NCBI GenBank assembly: GCA_017399005.1
Contig: JAFQEO010000008.1
Location: 57,648-121,647, forward strand
Direction of reading: 5' to 3'
DNA: 64,000 nucleotides
DNA from: Peptococcaceae bacterium
GTDB taxonomy: Bacteria > Bacillota > Peptococcia > Peptococcales > Peptococcaceae
The notes under the pieces were generated by a model. That model saw only the letters and a program-made list of their open reading frames with translations, was not told where the DNA came from and did not search any database. Made by a program: the position numbers and the translations under genes. This document shows positions 54,963 through 61,868 of this stretch, piece after piece. Numbering within the stretch: position 1 is the first letter of the stretch; each line of letters begins with the position of its first letter.

Positions 54963-55006
54963 TATAGCAAGCTAATTGCTATAGACGTTGTAGCAAGTCA
55001 TTGCTA
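54963..55006 (+). promoter_or_regulatory. Two similar stem-loops between ferredoxin and dsrA
   Basis: Hairpin 1 is TATAGCAA-GCTAA-TTGCTATA (54963-54983). Hairpin 2 is TAGCAA-GTCA-TTGCTA (54991-55006). Neither has a T run, so they look like mRNA processing or stabilising elements rather than terminators. The dsrA ribosome site GGAGG (55018-55022) comes right after. Confidence 0.6.
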
Positions 55007-55031
55007 TAAATAATTATGGAGGTGTATGGAT

Positions 55032-56222
55032 TTGGCAAAAGCTAGACCAATGCTGGACGAACTGAAAAATGGCCCATGGCCTTCCTTCGTCAAAGAAATC
55101 GAAAAAAGTGCTGCTAAAAACGAACAGGCTGCTACTTTATTAGATTTATTAGAAGATTCTTATGAAGAAAAACGTGTTCACTGGAAACACGGTGGTATCG
55201 TAGGTGTTAGAGGTTACGGCGGTGGCGTTATCGGCCGTTACACCGATACACCAGAAAAATACCCAGCAGTTACAGAATTCCACACAGTACGTGTTAACCA
55301 GACTTCTGGTTGGTTCTATAACTCCTCCGATATCCGCACACTGTGCGATATCTGGGAAAAACACGGTTCCGGTTTAACAAACATGCACGGTGCAACAGGT
55401 GACATCGTATTCCTGGGTACCACAACTGAACATCTGCAGGACTGCTTCAATGACCTGTCCTGGGCTGGCTGGGACTTAGGTGGTTCCGGTTCCAACTTCA
55501 GAACCCCTGCATGCTGTGTAGGTCCTGGTCGTTGTGAATATGCTTGCTTCGATACTCTGGATTTCCTGTACAACATTACACAGGCTTACCAGATGGAGCT
55601 GCACAGACCAATGTGGCCTTACAAATCCAAAGTAAAAGTTTCCGGTTGCCCTAACGACTGTATGGCAGCTCAGGCTCGTGCGGATATCTCCGTACTGGGT
55701 ACCTGGAGAGACGCTATCCAGATCGATCAGGCTGAAGTAGCTAAATACGCTGACGCTGGTTTCGACATCGAAAATCTGGTTTGCGGCTACTGCCCAACAA
55801 AATGCATCTCTTACGATGCAGACAAAAAAGAAATCACAGTTGACAATGACAACTGCGTAAAATGTATGCACTGCATCAACGAAATGCCAAAAGCATTACA
55901 CGTTGGTAAAGAAAAAGGCGCTACTATCCTGATGGGTGGTAAAGCTACAATCGTACAGTCCGCATTCTTATCTTGGGTTGTTGTACCATTCATGCCAATG
56001 GACAAAGAAAACGACTACGAAGAATTCAAAGAATTAGTAGAAAAAACCTGGGAATGGTGGGATGAAAACGCAAAAGTTCGTGAAAGACTGGGCGAACTGA
56101 TCTACAGAAAAGGTATGCGTGAATTCCTGCAGGCTGTAGAACTGGATCCAATCCCACAGATGGTTAAACATCCTCGTGAAAACCCATACTACTTCTGGTA
56201 TCCAGAAGATTTTGAAGACTAA
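55032..56222 (+). CDS. dsrA: Dissimilatory sulfite reductase alpha subunit
   Basis: A 396-aa subunit of DsrAB, which reduces sulfite and transfers the sulfur to DsrC. It contains the sirohaem-linked [4Fe-4S] ligands C162-X5-C168 (in CCVGPGRCEYAC) and C206-X3-C210 (SGCPNDC), followed by a ferredoxin domain (about 245-290) with CGYCPTKC and CVKCMHCINEMP. The start TTG 55032 gives MAKARP..., close to other DsrA N termini, and lies 9 bases after GGAGG. ATG 55026 is only 3 bases after it and less likely. C-ending codons predominate. Confidence 0.96.
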   Translation: MAKARPMLDELKNGPWPSFVKEIEKSAAKNEQAATLLDLLEDSYEEKRVHWKHGGIVGVRGYGGGVIGRYTDTPEKYPAVTEFHTVRVNQTSGWFYNSSDIRTLCDIWEKHGSGLTNMHGATGDIVFLGTTTEHLQDCFNDLSWAGWDLGGSGSNFRTPACCVGPGRCEYACFDTLDFLYNITQAYQMELHRPMWPYKSKVKVSGCPNDCMAAQARADISVLGTWRDAIQIDQAEVAKYADAGFDIENLVCGYCPTKCISYDADKKEITVDNDNCVKCMHCINEMPKALHVGKEKGATILMGGKATIVQSAFLSWVVVPFMPMDKENDYEEFKELVEKTWEWWDENAKVRERLGELIYRKGMREFLQAVELDPIPQMVKHPRENPYYFWYPEDFED

Positions 56223-56239
56223 GCCGGAGGTGCAAGCTA

Positions 56240-57313
56240 ATGATTTCTCAATTCGCTCCTACAGATATTGGACCACCTCATTATTGGGATAAAATGCCTG
56301 AAATGAGTAAGAAAAACTACGGACAGTGGCAGTACCATGAATACCTGAAACCAGGTGTTATGAAACACGTTGGTCCTGCTGGTGCTCTGTACACAGTACG
56401 CGTTGGTTCCCCACGTTTACTGTCTATCGAAACCTTAAGATGGTTCGCTGACATCGCTGACAAATACTGCGATGGTAAACTGCGTTTCACATCCCGTCAC
56501 AATGTTGAATTCTTATTAGAAAAAGAAGAAAACATCGACGCATTAATCGCTGAAGTTGAAGCTGCTGGCTGGCCAGTAGGTGGTACAGGTAAATCCCTGA
56601 AAAACATCCTGCACACACAGGGTTGGGTACACTGCCACAGTGCTGCTACAGACGCTTCCGGTACAGTTAAAGCTGTAATGGATAACCTGTTTGACTACTT
56701 CAAAACAGATGATCTGCCAGCAAAACTGAAAGTTTCCATGGCTTGCTGCCTGAACATGTGCGGTGCTGTACACTGCTCCGACATCGCTTGGGTAGGTATC
56801 CACAGAAAAATTCCAAGAGTAAATGACGCGGAAGTAGCTAACAGCTGCGAAATTCCAAACATCATTGCTTCTTGTCCAAAAGCTGCTATCAGACCAAATC
56901 CAAAAGCTAAATCTGTAACAATCGACGAAAGCAAATGTATGTACTGCGGTAACTGCTTCTCCGTATGTCCTGCTCTGCCAATCGCAGACCCAGACAACGA
57001 TGGTATCGCAATCTTCGTTGGTGGTAAAGTATCCAACGCTCGTACCGCTCCTACATTCTCTAAATTAGTAGTTCCTTACATTCCAAACGAACCACCAAGA
57101 TGGGATACTCTGGTTAACACAATCAGAAACCTGGTTGAAGTTTGGGTTAAAAACGCTCGTAAAGGCGAACGTTACGGCGAATGGATCGAAAGAATCGGTT
57201 GGGAAAAATTCTTCGAAATGACCGGTCTGGAATTCACAGACAAACACATCGACGACTTTACATTCTCCGTTAAAACATTCCACACAGGCAACGGCTTCAA
57301 ATTTACAAAATAA
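56240..57313 (+). CDS. dsrB: Dissimilatory sulfite reductase beta subunit
   Basis: A 357-aa partner of DsrA carrying the catalytic sirohaem site. The cysteine ligands are Cys132 (VHCHSAA), Cys169/Cys170 and Cys174 (ACCLNMC). The 37-residue gap between the first and second matches the classical enzyme. A ferredoxin domain follows (CMYCGNCFSVCP, about 234-245). The start ATG 56240 follows GCCGGAGGTGC. The C-terminal about 75 residues include the WVKNARKGERYGEW block. Confidence 0.96.
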   Translation: MISQFAPTDIGPPHYWDKMPEMSKKNYGQWQYHEYLKPGVMKHVGPAGALYTVRVGSPRLLSIETLRWFADIADKYCDGKLRFTSRHNVEFLLEKEENIDALIAEVEAAGWPVGGTGKSLKNILHTQGWVHCHSAATDASGTVKAVMDNLFDYFKTDDLPAKLKVSMACCLNMCGAVHCSDIAWVGIHRKIPRVNDAEVANSCEIPNIIASCPKAAIRPNPKAKSVTIDESKCMYCGNCFSVCPALPIADPDNDGIAIFVGGKVSNARTAPTFSKLVVPYIPNEPPRWDTLVNTIRNLVEVWVKNARKGERYGEWIERIGWEKFFEMTGLEFTDKHIDDFTFSVKTFHTGNGFKFTK

Positions 57314-57370
57314 TTTGGCTGCGTGACTGCGTAGAAACAACAAAATTTTTTATTGGGTGGTGTGCCAAAC

Positions 57371-57574
57371 ATGGCTGAATACACACAGGAAGAATTAATG
57401 GCTAAAGTTTTAGAAGTTTTGGCTACTAAAGACAAAATGAAAAACAAAGAAATCGCTACAATCTTAGACGTTAAGAAAAAAGATGTAGACGTAGCTGTTA
57501 ATGCTCTGGCTATGGAAGGTAAAGTAGAATTCCTGTATCTGGGTACTTCCTACGTTACCTTACCAAAAGCGTAA
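57371..57574 (+). CDS. dsrD: DsrD, winged-helix protein
   Basis: A 67-aa protein 57 bases after dsrB, at the usual dsrD position. Helix-strand order fits a small winged helix: KNKEIATILDVKKKDVDVAVNAL (about residues 23-45) then a two-stranded wing ending FLYLGTSYVTL. DsrD is an activator of DsrAB. It is shorter than the Desulfovibrio form (about 78 aa). ATG 57371 follows GGTGGTG; the open frame upstream (from 57353) lacks support. Confidence 0.85.
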   Translation: MAEYTQEELMAKVLEVLATKDKMKNKEIATILDVKKKDVDVAVNALAMEGKVEFLYLGTSYVTLPKA

Positions 57575-57590
57575 GCTTTTTATCTGTAAA

Positions 57591-57614
57591 CCGGACAGCC
57601 TTCGGGCTGTTCGG
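57591..57614 (+). promoter_or_regulatory. TTCG-capped hairpin between dsrD and the 66-aa gene
   Basis: CCGGACAGCC-TTCG-GGCTGTTCGG forms a 10-bp stem (one G-T pair) with the extra-stable C(UUCG)G tetraloop. The following bases are not T-rich, so it is more likely an mRNA stability or processing element than a terminator. Confidence 0.6.
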
Positions 57615-57641
57615 CTACAGTGAAAGACGGGAGGTTTTACA

Positions 57642-57842
57642 ATGAGTTTAGTGGAAGAATTGAACGGGTATGTAGACTTCTGCTACGATTATATGGTGGA
57701 GATGCGTGATACCAAATCCAGCGAATATAAACAAGGTGTTGCAGATGGTCTGGCGCAGGCATTAGAAATGCTGTATCCATATCTGGAAGATTATCCGGAA
57801 TTCGTTGACCCTCGCCACAAATATGATAAATTTAAAATGTAG
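57642..57842 (+). CDS. Small acidic protein of unknown function inside the dsr operon
   Basis: A 66-aa acidic, Tyr-rich protein (the end contains YPYLEDYPEFVDPRHKYDKF) with one Cys (residue 14). Residues about 3-45 look amphipathic and helical. GGGAGG precedes ATG 57642 by 10 bases, and dsrC starts 15 bases after its stop, so it is in the operon. I do not recognise it; it is not DsrE, DsrF, DsrH or TusD by motif. It is a candidate partner or assembly factor of DsrAB or DsrC, an inference from position only. Confidence 0.75.
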   Translation: MSLVEELNGYVDFCYDYMVEMRDTKSSEYKQGVADGLAQALEMLYPYLEDYPEFVDPRHKYDKFKM

Positions 57843-57857
57843 AGGAGAAAGATTACT

Positions 57858-58175
57858 ATGGCAAACATTGAAGTAAATGGTCAGACAGTAGAACTGGACG
57901 AAGACGGTTTCTTAGTAAACTTAGACGAATGGAACGAAGACGTAGCTAAATACTTAGCTAAAGAAGAAGGCGTTGATGAACTGAACGAAGACCACTGGAA
58001 AATCATCAACTACCTGAAAGGCTACTTCGCTGAATATGGTATCGCTCCAATGGTACGTAAAATGACAAAAGAATCCGGTTACTCCCTGAAAGAAATCTAC
58101 GATCTGTTCCCATCTGGCCCAGCTAAAGGTGCTTGTAAAGTTGCTGGTCTGCCAAAACCAACAGGTTGCGTTTGA
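57858..58175 (+). CDS. dsrC: DsrC sulfur-carrier protein
   Basis: A 105-aa DsrC/TusE-family protein. The C-terminal arm keeps both redox cysteines, Cys93 and the penultimate Cys104 (GACKVAGLPKPTGCV). This is the form that carries sulfur from DsrAB as a trisulfide to DsrMK and not a TusE-type tRNA-thiolation protein. A typical helix-rich core precedes it. GAGGAGAAAG precedes ATG 57858. The operon ends in a terminator. Confidence 0.95.
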   Translation: MANIEVNGQTVELDEDGFLVNLDEWNEDVAKYLAKEEGVDELNEDHWKIINYLKGYFAEYGIAPMVRKMTKESGYSLKEIYDLFPSGPAKGACKVAGLPKPTGCV

Positions 58176-58195
58176 TTTATCGAACCTAGTAACCC

Positions 58196-58225
58196 AAACC
58201 CGGCTCATCGAGCCGGGTTTTTTTA
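58196..58225 (+). terminator. Terminator of the dsr operon
   Basis: AAACCCGGCT, loop CATCG, AGCCGGGTTT: a perfect 10-bp stem running into seven T residues. Confidence 0.93.
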
Positions 58226-58311
58226 TGCCTGTTTTTACATATTGAACCAACTGGAACAGTCGCTTCCGGCAGGATGTGAGTATAAAATGTAGCTCTCTTA
58301 AAAAGCCTGTA

Positions 58312-58340
58312 TTTACTAGATTTCGATTATATGATACAAT
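58312..58340 (+). promoter_or_regulatory. Promoter of xpt-pbuX
   Basis: TTTACT (58312-58317), 17 bases, and TG-A-TACAAT (58332-58340). The leader of about 95 bases has only small hairpins (TAGAA/TTCTA; ATAG/CTAT), and I see no purine-riboswitch core. Confidence 0.6.
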
Positions 58341-58440
58341 TTTATCTATTAACTACTTTAGAAGACGATTATTCTAGCGATAGTGCTATTGAAATATTCT
58401 GCTTGGAAGTGTTTGGATAATATAACGCGGGGTGTGTTTT

Positions 58441-59031
58441 ATGAATTTTTTAGAAGAAAGAATTATAAAAGATGGTATTGTAAAACCGGGAAATGTACTG
58501 AAAGTTGACAGCTTTTTAAATCACCAGATGGACATTCAGCTGATGGAGGAAATTGGCAGAGAGTTTAAACGTCGTTTTGCTGACAAAAATATTACCAAAG
58601 TTATGACAATCGAAGCTTCTGGTATCGGCATTGCCTGTTTTGTTGCAAAAGAATTCGGAGTGCCGATGGTATTTGCTAAAAAATCGAAATCGGTTAATAT
58701 TTCTGGTGATGTGTATGTGGCCGAAGTAGAATCGTTTACCCATAAAAACACCAATCAGGTTATTGTGTCGAAAATGTTTTTAAATAATGATGACCATTTA
58801 CTGATTATTGATGATTTCCTGGCAAATGGATGTGCCTTAAAAGGGCTGATTGCAATCGCAAATGCAGCAGGAGCTTCTGTTGAAGGGCTGGGGATTGTAA
58901 TCGAAAAAGGGTTCCAGGATGGCGGTCGTATGATTCGTGAAATGGGTTATGATTTGGAATCTCTGGCAATTGTGGATGCGATGGATGCCGAAAATGGAAC
59001 AATTACATTTCGTGCACAGGAGGACAAATAA
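58441..59031 (+). CDS. xpt: Xanthine phosphoribosyltransferase
   Basis: A 196-aa type I PRTase that makes XMP (or GMP) from the base and PRPP. The PRPP loop is LLIIDDFLANGCA (about 121-133) and the N-terminal half holds LNHQMDIQLMEEIGREF, typical of Xpt. ATG 58441 follows GGGGTG; GTG 58432 is also in frame. Its stop overlaps the pbuX start by one base, so the transport and salvage steps are coupled. Confidence 0.93.
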   Translation: MNFLEERIIKDGIVKPGNVLKVDSFLNHQMDIQLMEEIGREFKRRFADKNITKVMTIEASGIGIACFVAKEFGVPMVFAKKSKSVNISGDVYVAEVESFTHKNTNQVIVSKMFLNNDDHLLIIDDFLANGCALKGLIAIANAAGASVEGLGIVIEKGFQDGGRMIREMGYDLESLAIVDAMDAENGTITFRAQEDK

Positions 59032-60377
59032 TGACTTCGAAAAAAGAAATGCAGACTGCTTCGGGTTCAACTGCCTCCATTGAAAATATCTACACTCTGG
59101 ATGGAAAAGTTCCTCTGATAAAATCCATTCCCTTTGGTCTGCAGCATGTATTAGCAATGTTTGTTGCTAATATTGCACCGATTATGATTGTGACCGGAAC
59201 CTGTGGGCTTAGTTCGCAGGAGACGGCTTCTCTGATTCAGGTTGCCATGCTGATGGCCGGTATTGGTACACTGGTTCAGCTGTTTACCGTCTGGAAACTT
59301 GGTGCGAAACTGCCGATTGTTATGGGGATTAGCTTTACCTTTGTATCGGTATTCTGCTATGTTGGTCCGCGCTGGGGCTATGAGGCAATCATCGGTGCTG
59401 TTATTGTTGGCGGTATTGTAGAAGGTCTGCTTGGTTTATGTGCAAAATACTGGCGTAAAATAATTTCGCCGATTGTTGCAGCCTGTGTTGTAACGGCTAT
59501 CGGGTTCAGCCTGTTAAGCGTTGGTGCCAATTCCTTTGCCGGTGGTGTAGGCTCTGCGGATTTTGGCAGTGCCCGCAACTGGATTCTGGGGAGTGTGACA
59601 TTACTGTGCTGTATCGGCTTTAATATTTTTGCCAAAGGGCATCTGAAACAGTTGAGTGTACTGTTTGGTCTTGCAGTTGGTTATGTACTTGCAGTTTTTA
59701 TGGGTATGGTGGATTTTTCTGCGTTAAATAATGTGGGTTTGATTGCATTGCCGGAACTGATGCCATATAAACCTGTTTTTAATATCAGTGCCATTGTTTC
59801 GGTTGTTATGATTTTTCTGGTTTCTGCAACAGAGACCATTGGTGATACTTCTGCGATGACGAATACTGTACTGAAACGTGAAGCGACTGACAAAGAAATT
59901 TCCGGCAGTCTTGCCTGTGACGGGATTATCAGTTCGCTGTCTGCATGTTTTGGATGTCTGCCGATTACTTCGTTCAGTCAGAATGTAGGCTTACTTGCTA
60001 TGACAAAAGTTGTCAACCGCTACACCATTGCAACAGGTGCCGGGATTTTAATTCTGGCGGGGATTTTTCCTGTAATCGGGGCAGTACTGGCGACTCTGCC
60101 GGAGGCAGTTCTTGGTGGCTGCACAATCATGATGTTTGGTAATATTGTTATTTCCGGGTTACAGATGATTGGTGCATGTGGCTATACACAGCGGAATATT
60201 ACCATTGCGGCATTATCATTAAGTGTTGGGTTAGGCTTTACACAGGTTCCGGAAATGTTTGCTATCTTTCCGGATTTAATTGGCACGATTTTTGCCGAAA
60301 ACTGTGTTGCTGTTGTATTCCTGATGGCTATTCTTCTGAATCTCTTTATGCCGGAAGATAACGCAAAATCTGAGTAA
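59031..60377 (+). CDS. pbuX: Xanthine/uracil permease (NCS2 family)
   Basis: A 448-aa polytopic purine transporter. Landmarks are FGLQHVLAMFVANIAPI in the first helix, SATETIGDTSAMT and CFGCLPITSFSQNVGLLAMT (residue-rich NCS2 signature), then about four more helices. The company of xpt points to xanthine as substrate. A terminator follows. Confidence 0.93.
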   Translation: MTSKKEMQTASGSTASIENIYTLDGKVPLIKSIPFGLQHVLAMFVANIAPIMIVTGTCGLSSQETASLIQVAMLMAGIGTLVQLFTVWKLGAKLPIVMGISFTFVSVFCYVGPRWGYEAIIGAVIVGGIVEGLLGLCAKYWRKIISPIVAACVVTAIGFSLLSVGANSFAGGVGSADFGSARNWILGSVTLLCCIGFNIFAKGHLKQLSVLFGLAVGYVLAVFMGMVDFSALNNVGLIALPELMPYKPVFNISAIVSVVMIFLVSATETIGDTSAMTNTVLKREATDKEISGSLACDGIISSLSACFGCLPITSFSQNVGLLAMTKVVNRYTIATGAGILILAGIFPVIGAVLATLPEAVLGGCTIMMFGNIVISGLQMIGACGYTQRNITIAALSLSVGLGFTQVPEMFAIFPDLIGTIFAENCVAVVFLMAILLNLFMPEDNAKSE

Positions 60378-60404
60378 ACTATCGAATCAAAATATCAAAA
60401 ATAT

Positions 60405-60451
60405 AAAAGGTCGAAACAAAACTGTTTAACTCGTTTTGTTTCGACCTTTTT
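60405..60451 (+). terminator. Terminator after pbuX
   Basis: AAAAGGTCGAAACAAAAC and GTTTTGTTTCGACCTTTT form a perfect stem of about 17 bp with a 10-base loop. Confidence 0.92.
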
Positions 60452-60529
60452 GTATTTCTCTTTTGTATATTGTGATTATTGCGGGCTGTCGAGGTGCCGT
60501 CCTGTTTTTCTGCCAGTTTCAAAAAGATA

Positions 60530-61615
60530 TTATTTTACGCTTTGCATCAGGGTTGCCCCGATTTCATCAAAGGAAATTGTCTGTCCGTTCAGGATAAGCT
60601 GCACCTGAATATTTGTAATGCTGTTGCCGAGTACCATGTTTGCCACCTGGTTATCCGGCAGCAGAATATGCACATTGGTATCCATATATGCAGTGTGTTC
60701 AGGAGCAATCACAGTTTCAAACGGTTTCTGCATTGCGGTAACCTGTGCTCCTGTGCTGTAGGTGACAGTGGTTTTCAGGTTTGCTTCGGTTACAGTCAGT
60801 GTCTGTACTGTTTTATTGGGTATAGTCAGTTGCATGGATGCCTGTACATATCGTTCGCCGAGTGTGTTGGTGTTTGTGCGCTGAATATCTTTTACGGTAA
60901 TTGCATATCCATTCTGCTGGCTTGTGGATGGTGTAACTGTATTCTGTTCTGGTACTTCTGCATCAGGCTGTGCCGGGATAGTGGTATCGATTCCCATCAG
61001 TGTAAGCACACGCACAATCATAACACAGGCTTCTGCTCTGGTTGCTTTGTTATCTGGTCGGAAACTGCCGTCTTCATAACCGCCAACCAGTCCCAGCTCT
61101 TTTGCCAGGTACAGATAGCCTTTATCGTAGGATTTGATAGCTGCATCATCTGAAAATCCGGTAGATTCACCGGATAATGCCACAGCCGAATCGTTAAGCC
61201 ACATTGCCCGAATCAGCATAATGGCAATTTCCCGACGTGTGATGTTGTAATCCGGGCCGTAGTTTGTGCCGTATTCCGATGGAACAATAATGCTGCTGTC
61301 CACCAGTGTCTGAATATCGGAAAGTGCCCAGTGTTCTGCGGTATCGTGAAAGGAATTTCCGCTTACTGTGTTCAGGCCGATACTCTGCCGCAGAATTTTG
61401 GAAAATTCGGCACGGGTAATGGTGGCATCGGGTTTGAAGGTTCCGTCTGGATATCCGCCTACCGACCCTCGTGTGATTAATTTGTTTACATCGTTGACCG
61501 ACCAGTGACTGTTCAAATCTTGCAGTGTGGCTGCATGCAGCGGGGAAATGCAGACAGAACAAATAATTATACATAATACAAAAAACGAAAACATTCGTTT
61601 TAATGGTTGTTTCAT
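60530..61615 (-). CDS. SLH-domain surface protein
   Basis: A 361-aa exported protein. The signal peptide (about 1-27) ends near LHAA. Three S-layer-homology domains follow: 1 (DLNSHWSVNDVNKL... GYPDGTFKPDATITRAEF), 2 (FHDTAEHWALSDIQTL) and 3 (FSDDAAIKSYDKGYLYL...GYEDGSFRPDNKATRAEA). Then come a Thr/Gln-rich linker (about 220-245) and a C-terminal domain of unknown type (beta-rich). SLH domains bind secondary wall polymers or modified peptidoglycan, and in Negativicutes they tether the outer membrane. ATG 61615 follows GGAGGG. Confidence 0.9.
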   Translation of the reverse strand: MKQPLKRMFSFFVLCIIICSVCISPLHAATLQDLNSHWSVNDVNKLITRGSVGGYPDGTFKPDATITRAEFSKILRQSIGLNTVSGNSFHDTAEHWALSDIQTLVDSSIIVPSEYGTNYGPDYNITRREIAIMLIRAMWLNDSAVALSGESTGFSDDAAIKSYDKGYLYLAKELGLVGGYEDGSFRPDNKATRAEACVMIVRVLTLMGIDTTIPAQPDAEVPEQNTVTPSTSQQNGYAITVKDIQRTNTNTLGERYVQASMQLTIPNKTVQTLTVTEANLKTTVTYSTGAQVTAMQKPFETVIAPEHTAYMDTNVHILLPDNQVANMVLGNSITNIQVQLILNGQTISFDEIGATLMQSVK

Positions 61616-61868
61616 AATCCAATCCCTCCAAAATTTATGGATGTTCAACATTATATAAGATGCTGATTTATAATTTTCTGATAATAGAAACAATATCATT
61701 GTACCGGATAAAATGCAATTTGGCAATGACTTTTGCAGTCGTCCTCTTATAGACGAAAAAAATATAAAAAAGTTGCTGAAAATTTATTCTTTGCTATTTT
61801 CATTTGTACGGAAAAGTGATAATATAGGAAAATATACTATGATTTATTATTTAAGGAGATGCATAAAA
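61616..61868. promoter_or_regulatory. Divergent promoter region of the SLH gene and ilvD
   Basis: Plus strand: TTTTCA (61797-61802), 17 bases, and TGA-TAATAT (61817-61825) lead to ilvD, with AAGGAGATG before ATG 61869. Reverse strand: a TATAAT-like motif lies near 61650 toward the SLH gene. I see no T-box or other known leader structure. Confidence 0.45.

Noticed and set aside
57858..58175. TusE (tRNA thiolation) instead of DsrC
   Set aside because: TusE lacks the second cysteine of the arm; both Cys93 and Cys104 are present here and the gene is in a dsr operon.
61616..61868. T-box leader in front of ilvD
   Set aside because: No specifier-stem or T-box sequence can be seen, and the gap is shared with a divergent gene.
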